From: a virus
Length of the DNA: 21,642 bases
Direction: 5' to 3' (one strand)
IMG/VR virus record: IMGVR_UViG_3300004807_000150
Span: 1-21,642 of that record
Shown: piece by piece, positions 7,492 to 13,801 of the stretch
Layout: every line of letters starts with the position of its first letter
How positions within the stretch are numbered: the first letter of the stretch is position 1
The notes under the pieces: model-generated
Told to the model about the DNA's origin: nothing
Database searches by the model: none
Seen by the model: only the letters and a program-made list of their open reading frames with translations
Program-made: the position numbers and the translations under genes

Positions 7492-8666
7492 CGTGGTCTT
7501 GCCAAAAAGTTAAGTCTATTGAATTCTTGTCTATCGTTTAGTTTAGATACTCTACCTTTGTGTGTTGCAACAAAACCTTCTGGTTTAACTGATGCATCAC
7601 CAACTGTATGTTCTAAACCACCTGTATGTCTAGCCAATACATGAACCAAAGAATCTTTGGCTTTCTGTAAATGGTTGTGCATTTTGAAGAAATTTTCATA
7701 ATGTTGAGTATTATTATCTATGTGTTCAATGTGAGCTTTCTTTTCTGCTTCTTTTCTAGCAATTGCCGCAGGTGTTTTGACCTTTGCAATGTCTTTGTCA
7801 TATTTTGTTTCAATAGATTTTTTGAGTCCAGCAACGCTTGGTTTCTCACCAGTTCTGATAGTCTGGTTAATATGTGTCTCTATAGGACCACCAGCATTAC
7901 GGTGTGGTTCTGTTGCTGTATACATTTGTTTACCATGTAGGTCATGTAATGCTTGTGCTGATGCCAAATGGTGATGAAATTGGTCATCATCATGTTTTGA
8001 CATCATAACTTTAGATGTGTCGTGACCAGGTTCTCTGTGGTACACATCTGCATGGTTTTTAAATCCAGACAAATCTGGATGAAAGTCAGCCTTCATATCC
8101 GCTAAAGTTTTTCCATGGTATTGTGTATGTGTGTATACACCAATCTTGGCTTTACGAATTTTCTTACCTTCTTCTGAGTCTTTAGGTGCAGAATAGTTAA
8201 TTGTATTTGGTTTGAAATGAACTCTACCATCATGTTCAGTCTTATCACCATGGCCGAACATCATATCACCTTGATAAACACCAGTTTTTGGTGCAACTTT
8301 TGGTAAATGATGCAATGCGTCTTTTAGTTTGGCCACAAGACCTGGTGCATGGCCATGGTTCATTTCAATGTCTTTATCCGAGTAATTAACTTTTGGATTT
8401 ACATTAAATGCAGATTTGGATGCCACAAAGAACTTACCTGTCTCTGGATGATGACCATAAACAATACTTGGTGAACCATCATGTTTCATTGTCAAAGTAG
8501 GATCATTCTTACCTGCTTTGATATGTTTTCTCACTTGATTCAACACTCCAACTGCGTGATTAAAGCCTTCCGCACCATCATGGATGGCATGGTCTTCCAC
8601 ATGCGTGATGTGTTTTAGCTTGGACTCGTCAGCTTCCTCTTTGAGGAGGGATTTGAAACTTCTCAT
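7488..8666 (-). CDS. DUF6267-like protein with ligase-type KxDG motif, packaged-protein N-terminus
   Basis: 392 residues, start MRSFKSLLKEEADESK, the shared N-terminal peptide with L-K-E at 8-10. I recognise the family (DUF6267-type) from T4-like marine phages. The core reads TMKHDGSPSIVYG (59-71), FFVASKSAFN (79-88), GVYQGDMMFG (129-138), then FKPNTINYS (151-159) and KIGVYTHTQYHG (174-185). KHDG at 61-64 fits motif I (KxDG) of the covalent nucleotidyltransferases (DNA/RNA ligases, capping enzymes), and my memory is that relatives keep K-x-D-G. A ligase or guanylyltransferase-like fold is therefore inferred, not established. The C-terminal half is His/Lys-rich and helical. It is the first gene after an exact late promoter and overlaps the next gene by ATGA; AAAGGT precedes the ATG. 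Confidence 0.65.
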   Translation of the reverse strand: MRSFKSLLKEEADESKLKHITHVEDHAIHDGAEGFNHAVGVLNQVRKHIKAGKNDPTLTMKHDGSPSIVYGHHPETGKFFVASKSAFNVNPKVNYSDKDIEMNHGHAPGLVAKLKDALHHLPKVAPKTGVYQGDMMFGHGDKTEHDGRVHFKPNTINYSAPKDSEEGKKIRKAKIGVYTHTQYHGKTLADMKADFHPDLSGFKNHADVYHREPGHDTSKVMMSKHDDDQFHHHLASAQALHDLHGKQMYTATEPHRNAGGPIETHINQTIRTGEKPSVAGLKKSIETKYDKDIAKVKTPAAIARKEAEKKAHIEHIDNNTQHYENFFKMHNHLQKAKDSLVHVLARHTGGLEHTVGDASVKPEGFVATHKGRVSKLNDRQEFNRLNFLARPR

Positions 8667-8708
8667 GTTTACCTTTAGACTTGCAATACACTATGATTGC
8701 CATGAAGT

Positions 8709-8716
8709 TATTTATA
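8709..8716 (-). promoter_or_regulatory. T4-type late promoter TATAAATA (exact)
   Basis: The minus strand reads TATAAATA 42 bases before the ATG at 8666, in the longest non-coding gap of the window. It is an exact match to the T4 late consensus recognised by gp55-type sigma factor. It sits inside a perfect inverted repeat (8705-8722, AAGTTAT-TTAT-ATAACTT). It would drive the block of head-type genes from 8666 leftward and separate their expression from the sugar genes. Confidence 0.75.
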
Positions 8717-8734
8717 TAACTTTTTAGTTTGTAT

Positions 8735-8757
8735 ACCCAAACGTGGAGAGTTTGGGT
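8735..8757 (-). terminator. Hairpin after the sugar-gene block, possible weak terminator or 3'-end stabiliser
   Basis: ACCCAAAC (8735-8742) and GTTTGGGT (8750-8757) form an eight-pair perfect stem with a seven-base loop, starting 11 bases after the stop at 8769. No U-tract follows on the minus strand (the next bases are ATACAAACTAAAAAG), so a classical intrinsic terminator is not supported. Its place between the end of one gene block and the late promoter of the next suggests termination, RNA processing or protection of the 3' end. Confidence 0.4.
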
Positions 8758-8768
8758 TCGATACATAG

Positions 8769-9455
8769 TCAATATTTTTCGACTTGACCGTTACCAGCTA
8801 ACCAACCAGTACAATGAATTGTATCAAATTCTACCAAATATTCTTTTGGAATGTTGACAAAATGAGCATGTTCGAAATCCATGAATGTAAATAGTGGCAA
8901 GTTTTTCTGTGTTACTTCTAAGTAATTATCAATTAATGATGGGCAAAAAGAAAACATTCTGGTGATTAGAAGGTCTGTTGCACCATGTGTTACTTGCGAC
9001 ATCCATGTTGGAATACGTTTTTTGAACACGTATTTACCAAACATGTCATCATACTCATTAATATTAAAACCATCTTCCAAGACAGAACGACCAGATATCT
9101 TAAAGATTCTTTTTACATCTTTTAGAATTGGTTGTTGTTTTAGTAAGATGAATGCGTTGAATAACAAAGCACTCTCAGCCCAAGATTGCATACCTTTAGA
9201 AGAATATTCATTTACTTGTGGTACTTTATTCATATCCATGAAATAGTTACATTTAGAATAAAGTAATTCTAATTCTTCTGTTGTGAAAGTAATCACGGAT
9301 GCATCAGCCAAAATAATGATGGCTTCCGGAACTTTACTTCTGATGGAATCCAAAGTTATAATAGTTTGTTCAAATCTTTGTTGGTGATTCCAAAACCTAG
9401 TATTCAGTGATTTGATTGCTGAAGTTACAAAAAATAGGTTTTTATTTGGTATCAT
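8769..9455 (-). CDS. GT-A-like glycosyltransferase-related protein
   Basis: 228 residues, start MIPNKNLFFVTSAIKSLNTR. The N-terminal VTSAI plus RFEQTIITLDSIRSKVPEA-IIILAD (about 27-51) looks like the first Rossmann-type half of a GT-A fold. KISGR at 119-123 matches the K-x-S-G-R/Y signature in a family of putative glycosyltransferases from surface-polysaccharide loci, which replaces the usual DxD. There are no membrane segments, so it is presumably cytoplasmic. It is the last gene of the twelve-gene sugar block and overlaps its upstream neighbour by 14 bases; the hairpin follows it. Donor and acceptor are unknown. The GT assignment rests on short motifs and context, so a different WbbJ-like or hypothetical role remains possible. 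Confidence 0.5.
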   Translation of the reverse strand: MIPNKNLFFVTSAIKSLNTRFWNHQQRFEQTIITLDSIRSKVPEAIIILADASVITFTTEELELLYSKCNYFMDMNKVPQVNEYSSKGMQSWAESALLFNAFILLKQQPILKDVKRIFKISGRSVLEDGFNINEYDDMFGKYVFKKRIPTWMSQVTHGATDLLITRMFSFCPSLIDNYLEVTQKNLPLFTFMDFEHAHFVNIPKEYLVEFDTIHCTGWLAGNGQVEKY

Positions 9456-9900
9456 ATTTGTTTCTTAATTTTTCCACATAGTCACTACAAATTCCATAGA
9501 CACCATTATACTCTTTTTCCAAGTCTTTGTCAAATCTTTCCGGCATAACTATGATACTACGTTCTGTAGTTTCTTTTCCTGGATATGTCCAGATATAGTT
9601 ATGGCTAGTTAATGTGAAATCATCTTCTTGGTGCCAAAAATATTGCATATAAATTCTTGTGGTTAACCACTTTAAAGCCTCAAGGTTTTTGGCATGAATC
9701 CATAGACCAGTTTTTTGTAACCATCTTTCATTAATTGCATATTCAGGTTTATTGTGGCCAAGATAGAAAACGGAATCAACCAACCATAAGTCAACTTCAC
9801 AATCATATCCTTCTGCCAAAGACTTTTCTATTTGTTCGGGTTTGTTTTCTAGGTTAAAATTTGGACCTTGTGTTAAACCTCTATGTGCAATAAATTTCAT
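9442..9900 (-). CDS. Minimal GDPD-like phosphodiesterase
   Basis: 152 residues, start MKFIAHRGLTQGPN. It shows the front half of the glycerophosphodiester phosphodiesterase signature: H6-R7, E18-N19, the E35-V-D37 metal pair and H49 (LGHN), followed by WIHAKN at 67-72. The catalytic His pair and metal ligands are therefore present. The usual family length is about 240 residues or more, so the barrel must be abbreviated; the gene is nonetheless intact, with ATGA coupling to the upstream nucleotidyltransferase. There is no signal peptide, so it is cytoplasmic. In this sugar locus it may cleave a glycerol- or alcohol-phosphate diester on a glycan precursor rather than phospholipid-derived substrates. 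Similar short proteins are found in polysaccharide clusters. Substrate is unknown. Confidence 0.6.
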   Translation of the reverse strand: MKFIAHRGLTQGPNFNLENKPEQIEKSLAEGYDCEVDLWLVDSVFYLGHNKPEYAINERWLQKTGLWIHAKNLEALKWLTTRIYMQYFWHQEDDFTLTSHNYIWTYPGKETTERSIIVMPERFDKDLEKEYNGVYGICSDYVEKLRNKYDTK

Positions 9901-10580
9901 ATTTTTAAATTGTTATAGTTAAACCATTCTTGTGAAGTACCAACATCAACATAGTTAAGAGATAGTTTTTCTTTAAATGTGTGTCCAGATTGTAACATCA
10001 CGGCAATCACATCAGACACAAATACTTCTCTTTCTTGTGAAATGGATTCAAAAACCTCTTTATATTCTTTGACTGATTGAAACTTGTAACCACCAAGACA
10101 AAACTTATTTGATACAACTTTCTTCTCTACAATATTATTTACATTTCCATCTGCATCAGTAATGATATAACTTTTGGCTTCAGGTCTATTGAGATTCGGA
10201 TAATCAGCAATATCTGAAACACAAATGTAATTGCCTTCAGTAAGTGTGTGTGTAAAATAACTATCACAGTCTTTTATGATGAATTCATCTTCGCCAATAT
10301 TCTGAAGAATTTGGTATGCAGTATCTGCTGGACCTTTTGTCAACTCTGGAATAATAACAACATTAACTTTGTCACCTAGTTTTTCCTTGATAACTTGTTT
10401 TGAATTGTATTTCTCATTATGTTCTTTGAGTACACCAATTGTAATTGAAAGACCTGCATCCAAATAAGGTTTGATTGCCTTCTCTAACATCAATTTGTTT
10501 TCAAAATCTTCCAACAGATATTTCGGCTTCATATTCGGAAAGCGACTGGAAAGACCTGCAGCCGGTACAATTACTTGCAT
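9897..10580 (-). CDS. Sugar-phosphate nucleotidyltransferase (stand-alone)
   Basis: 227 residues, start MQVIVPAAGLSSRFPNMKPKYLL. The N-terminal AAGLSSRF followed by PKYLLE is the G-x-x-S/G-R-F...PK nucleotide-binding signature of NTP_transferase enzymes such as RfbA, RfbF and HddC, which join NTP and sugar-1-phosphate to give NDP-sugar plus pyrophosphate. KDCDSYF (about 103-109) fits the Mg-binding aspartate, and IVEKKVVSNKFCLGGYKF (about 149-166) the usual sugar-binding region. Its C-terminal part ends YVDVGTSQEWFNYNNL, also typical. It is one of three related nucleotidyltransferases here, and the only one without a fused domain. It follows the HAD-nucleotidyltransferase gene by one base and is coupled by ATGA to the GDPD-like gene. 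Base and sugar specificity are unknown. Confidence 0.75.
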   Translation of the reverse strand: MQVIVPAAGLSSRFPNMKPKYLLEDFENKLMLEKAIKPYLDAGLSITIGVLKEHNEKYNSKQVIKEKLGDKVNVVIIPELTKGPADTAYQILQNIGEDEFIIKDCDSYFTHTLTEGNYICVSDIADYPNLNRPEAKSYIITDADGNVNNIVEKKVVSNKFCLGGYKFQSVKEYKEVFESISQEREVFVSDVIAVMLQSGHTFKEKLSLNYVDVGTSQEWFNYNNLKI

Positions 10581-10581
10581 A

Positions 10582-11958
10582 TTAAACCTTATAATGTTCC
10601 AAGAAATAGTTCAAATCTTCTGGAGTACCAATACCCCACATCTTTTTGATATTCTTGGTTCTAATTTTCTTGCCGTCTTGAATAGCTTCATTGAATACTG
10701 GACAAACATAAAATTCATTGTTTGTACGAATGTTCTTTTCAATCATTTGTTCAGCATACTTGACATAATCACTACCTTGTTTCCAATAGTAGATACCAAC
10801 AGTTGCAAGATTACTGATTGGGTTCTTTTCTGCTACTTCAGATACAAAACCATCTTCACCTAGTTTTGCAAAGGACCATTTGGGGTGTGTTGCCTCAAAA
10901 GTAACAATACCACCATCAATAGAGTCGGCAGTAAATGCATATAGGCATTCATTAGAATTCCATTCAACAAACTGGTCGGAGTTGGCCATCAACAATGGTT
11001 GGTCGTTGTTAATAAGTTCCTTAGCAAGAAGTGTGGTACAAGCCGCACCTTCTGTTAAACCATCAACTTGAATGATATCACAACCTGGTGAAATTAGATT
11101 CAATAATTGTTTTAGATTGTACTTTTCATAATGTTCTTTTTGCACAATGTAGATGAAGTGAGCTTCTATGTTCAAATTTTCAGTTACAACCTGAATCATA
11201 GGTTTACCATCAACCTCAATCAACGGTTTGGGAAAAGTGTAACCCGCTTGTGCAAAACGACTACCTGCACCGGCCATTGGAATCAATACATTCATCTTAT
11301 TATTTCTCCATGGTATATTCAATTGTGTTTGTTTTTTATCAAAAGATTCAATCATATCTATGAATGTATTTCCATGCAATTCATATGCATCTTTGACAGG
11401 ATACAAAATGGCACCAGAGTTGGTTGCACCCTCTCGACCAATATGACTATCTTCTACGATAATTGTATCTTTTGGTAATGCTTTCAATGCAGTCATACAT
11501 TGCCAGTACATTTCTGGAAATGGTTTTGGATATTTCACGTCTTCATTGCTAACGATATAATCCACATACTTTAATACATCCATGGAATTAAGTGAAATCT
11601 TAATTGTTTCACGGATACTATTAGATGCAACTGCAATCTTCCAACCCATAAGGTTGAGTATTCGCATTATATAATGTGCTGATGGATTTTTTGGACATTC
11701 TGGTATTAGTTTGAATGTAGACTTCTGCTTTTCTTTCCAGATATCATCAAAATATTTTGCATCTAGACCTTTTTCTGTGGCCAACATTTGAAGTTTTTTG
11801 GTGGTATTCAAACCATCATATTTTGAGAGATGCTCTTCTCTTGTAATTACAAACTGTTCGCCAGCAACTTTACGAATTGCATCATTAAGAGCTTCATAGT
11901 GTAGTTCACGGGAATCAAGTAAAACGCCATCAAGGTCAAATATAACTAATTTATTCAT
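10582..11958 (-). CDS. HAD phosphatase fused to sugar-phosphate nucleotidyltransferase
   Basis: 458 residues from ATG at 11958, which overlaps the upstream stop (ATGA); an in-frame TTG three codons earlier is less likely. Residues 1-210 are a beta-phosphoglucomutase/phosphatase-type HAD domain: FDLDGVLLDS (nucleophile D8, acid D10), a helical cap, ASNS (111-114), the KPFP lysine (K145) and ED (169-170). Residues 222-458 are a complete NTP_transferase: MNVLIPMAGAGSRF, then FPKPLIEVDGKPM, the N-S-D aspartate region, VAEKNPISNLATVGIYYW and a C-terminal WGIGTPEDLNYFLEHY. The fusion could remove a phosphate from a sugar bisphosphate or phosphosugar and then activate the product at C1. A good internal start lies exactly at M222 (separate entry), so a free nucleotidyltransferase may also be made. 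Specificity is unknown. Confidence 0.8.
   Translation of the reverse strand: MNKLVIFDLDGVLLDSRELHYEALNDAIRKVAGEQFVITREEHLSKYDGLNTTKKLQMLATEKGLDAKYFDDIWKEKQKSTFKLIPECPKNPSAHYIMRILNLMGWKIAVASNSIRETIKISLNSMDVLKYVDYIVSNEDVKYPKPFPEMYWQCMTALKALPKDTIIVEDSHIGREGATNSGAILYPVKDAYELHGNTFIDMIESFDKKQTQLNIPWRNNKMNVLIPMAGAGSRFAQAGYTFPKPLIEVDGKPMIQVVTENLNIEAHFIYIVQKEHYEKYNLKQLLNLISPGCDIIQVDGLTEGAACTTLLAKELINNDQPLLMANSDQFVEWNSNECLYAFTADSIDGGIVTFEATHPKWSFAKLGEDGFVSEVAEKNPISNLATVGIYYWKQGSDYVKYAEQMIEKNIRTNNEFYVCPVFNEAIQDGKKIRTKNIKKMWGIGTPEDLNYFLEHYKV
11293..11309 (-). promoter_or_regulatory. Candidate internal ribosome binding site and start inside the HAD-nucleotidyltransferase gene
   Basis: GGAG (11309-11306) precedes an in-frame ATG (11295-11293) by ten bases. 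The ATG is codon 222, exactly the first residue of the nucleotidyltransferase domain (MNVLIPMAGAG), and initiation there would give a free 237-residue enzyme. The spacing is slightly long, so activity is uncertain. It may also be the relic start of a once separate gene. Confidence 0.45.
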
Positions 11959-12653
11959 TTCTTCCAACTATCATAATCTTCACGAATCAAAGAGTGCCAA
12001 GTACCATTATGTGGTCCTGGTGGAAATGGATTGTTCATGTCAACATATTGTAACTTTGGTCCAAACAAACCATATTCTCGCAAGTTAGCACTCATCATAT
12101 TTTCACCAACAAACTGTGTACCAGCACTGTAATACTTATCTAGGTTCAAAAAAGTTGACATGTATTTGTCCATGTTCTCTTGTGAACTAAATGCAAATTG
12201 GTCATTACCAAAGTCTCTTGTTGGTACCATTCTGCAATTCGGAATATACAACATTTCATTAGGCAATTCACCAAAAGGTATCTTTACGTTTAAAGCATAA
12301 TCTGTTCGGCTACGAATAACCCAATCATATTTTACATTGTTTGTCTTTGAATAATACATCATGGATTCACGACACTTATTCATTGAAAAATACATTGAGT
12401 AAACAAATCTAGCTGGAAACTTTTCTGGATTTGGAACATTGGTATATTTTCTATCAACATCCAATTCAAGTGGTGGTGAAGAAGAATGTATGACTGGTTT
12501 ATACAACTCAATCATCTTATCAACAACATTATCTGCATCCCAAGTATGAAAGAAAATATCTACATCATGATTATCTAATAGATTTTTTCTATAATACTCA
12601 AAACCTCTTTCAACAGAACGAGCTTGACCGGAGAAACATAATGCAATTTTCAT
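11955..12653 (-). CDS. GT-A-like glycosyltransferase-related protein (SGQ...HTWD type)
   Basis: 232 residues, start MKIALCFSGQARSVERGFEY. The start (KIALCFSGQARS, then NHDVDIFFHTWD at 28-39) and DWVIRSRTDYAL (110-121) are typical of a family of putative glycosyltransferases found in marine phages and capsule loci. In these the R-x-R-x-D motif takes the place of DxD. There is no membrane segment. It lies between the nucleotidyltransferase-RpiB gene and the HAD-nucleotidyltransferase gene, with ATGA overlaps on both sides, so it probably uses or serves the sugar they activate. It resembles the 227-residue protein at 14977-15660 in plan (short, M-K-I-A start, T/R-x-D motif near residue 110). The reaction is not established. 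Confidence 0.6.
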   Translation of the reverse strand: MKIALCFSGQARSVERGFEYYRKNLLDNHDVDIFFHTWDADNVVDKMIELYKPVIHSSSPPLELDVDRKYTNVPNPEKFPARFVYSMYFSMNKCRESMMYYSKTNNVKYDWVIRSRTDYALNVKIPFGELPNEMLYIPNCRMVPTRDFGNDQFAFSSQENMDKYMSTFLNLDKYYSAGTQFVGENMMSANLREYGLFGPKLQYVDMNNPFPPGPHNGTWHSLIREDYDSWKK

Positions 12654-13801
12654 TTGAACACCTTATTGAGTCTAGTTAAGTGGCGACCACCATCAAATGT
12701 TGTTTTCAACCAAATGTCAACCATTGCAGAAAACTTTTCTTCATCTACATACTTAGATGGTACCGCAAAGTGATTTGCACAATTGTGTTTGATGGAAAAC
12801 TCAGCCGTATATTCATCAAACGTCAAAGCACTAATTACACCAGACTGACTTGCTGCAATATTGACACCTTGGCCTGAACGACAGAATGCAATACCAAATT
12901 CACAAATATTGTTCCGAATCAACTCTGTGGATTGACTGATGTAATCATAGTAATCACAAGGCTTGTCAACATATGTTCCAACATCAATGTACTTGATACC
13001 TTTTTCATTCAAAACTTTCTTGGCCATTTCTTTTGCGTCAAAACCAGAATGGTCGGATGCAAGTGCAATAGGTTTGTCACCAAATCTGGCAATTACTCTT
13101 TTACGGAAGAATTCAAAACTATCCACATCTCCAAGAACGTGCATCTTTTCAGTTTCAACTGTCACAATCTTTTTACAATCTTTAATCATATGATTGTATA
13201 AAGGTGCAATGTAGAAGTCTTTGTCTGTTGGGTCATTACGCATAACATAGTCTGCATAAGATGTGAACAAGTATGCAGTCTTGAAGTAATAAAGTCCAAC
13301 GTTTGCATATCTTGAGATGACTTGTTTTTCGGCAACACGTGTGACAAATCCGTTAGAATCAATATCACAATAACTGTGGTCTGCACTATTGGCTAAGAAA
13401 GTCAAAAGAAAACCGTCACAATCTGCTGGCGGTTCATTTAACTTAAATGTTGATTGAAAATATACATCAGGTGTATAAATGTATAATGGTAAGTCTTCAT
13501 CAATTAGTTCTCTGGCCTTCAAACACGTTTCTAAAGCACCACGGGTTTCTCCGTCAACAATACAAATTTGAACATCATCACCAAACTTAGACTTCAGAAT
13601 TTCATCAATACCATAATCATAAACATGTTCTAAACGAACCACAAATATCAAATTACAATCTGTAGTATCAATAGAAGACATGGACCAATCAATGATGTGT
13701 TTGTCTTTGGCCATAATCAAAGACTTGGGCATGGTATAACCAGCATCAATGAAGTTTTGTGCTTTGCCAGCAATAGGTAAAATTACATTATACTTTTTCA
13801 T
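12650..13801 (-). CDS. Sugar nucleotidyltransferase fused to RpiB/LacA-like sugar-phosphate isomerase
   Basis: 383 residues, start MKKYNVILPIAGKAQNF, preceded by AGGAAATATA. Residues 1-238 form an NTP_transferase domain closely related to the C-terminal half of the HAD fusion (GYTMPKSLI, VAEKQVISRYANVGLYYF), but the usual G-x-G-x-R-F reads GKAQNF, so the conserved Arg is missing. Residues 243-383 form an RpiB/LacA/LacB domain: IALASDHSGFDAKEMAKKVL (SDHxG at 249-253), VGTY near 274-277, GIAFCRSGQGVNIAAS (C307 where RpiB has its catalytic Cys), HNCANHFAVP and the C-terminal TTFDGGRHLTRLNKV. RpiB-type enzymes interconvert aldose and ketose phosphates such as ribose-5-P/ribulose-5-P. The fusion suggests that one polypeptide isomerises a sugar phosphate and handles its activation. 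It is coupled on both sides within the sugar block. Confidence 0.8.
   Translation of the reverse strand: MKKYNVILPIAGKAQNFIDAGYTMPKSLIMAKDKHIIDWSMSSIDTTDCNLIFVVRLEHVYDYGIDEILKSKFGDDVQICIVDGETRGALETCLKARELIDEDLPLYIYTPDVYFQSTFKLNEPPADCDGFLLTFLANSADHSYCDIDSNGFVTRVAEKQVISRYANVGLYYFKTAYLFTSYADYVMRNDPTDKDFYIAPLYNHMIKDCKKIVTVETEKMHVLGDVDSFEFFRKRVIARFGDKPIALASDHSGFDAKEMAKKVLNEKGIKYIDVGTYVDKPCDYYDYISQSTELIRNNICEFGIAFCRSGQGVNIAASQSGVISALTFDEYTAEFSIKHNCANHFAVPSKYVDEEKFSAMVDIWLKTTFDGGRHLTRLNKVFK

Noticed and set aside
8735-8765. Possible tRNA or tRNA remnant (GGGTTCGATAC resembling a T-loop)
   Set aside because: The bases flanking the loop do not pair as a T-arm and no acceptor or anticodon stem can be drawn; the GTTTGGGT part belongs to a simple hairpin.
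10471-10863. Plus-strand open frame of 130 codons
   Set aside because: It spans the junction of two convincing minus-strand nucleotidyltransferase genes and shows no domain signature.
11958-11967. TTG start at 11967 for the HAD-nucleotidyltransferase
   Set aside because: The ATG at 11958 overlaps the upstream stop and gives the usual few residues before the HAD nucleophile motif.
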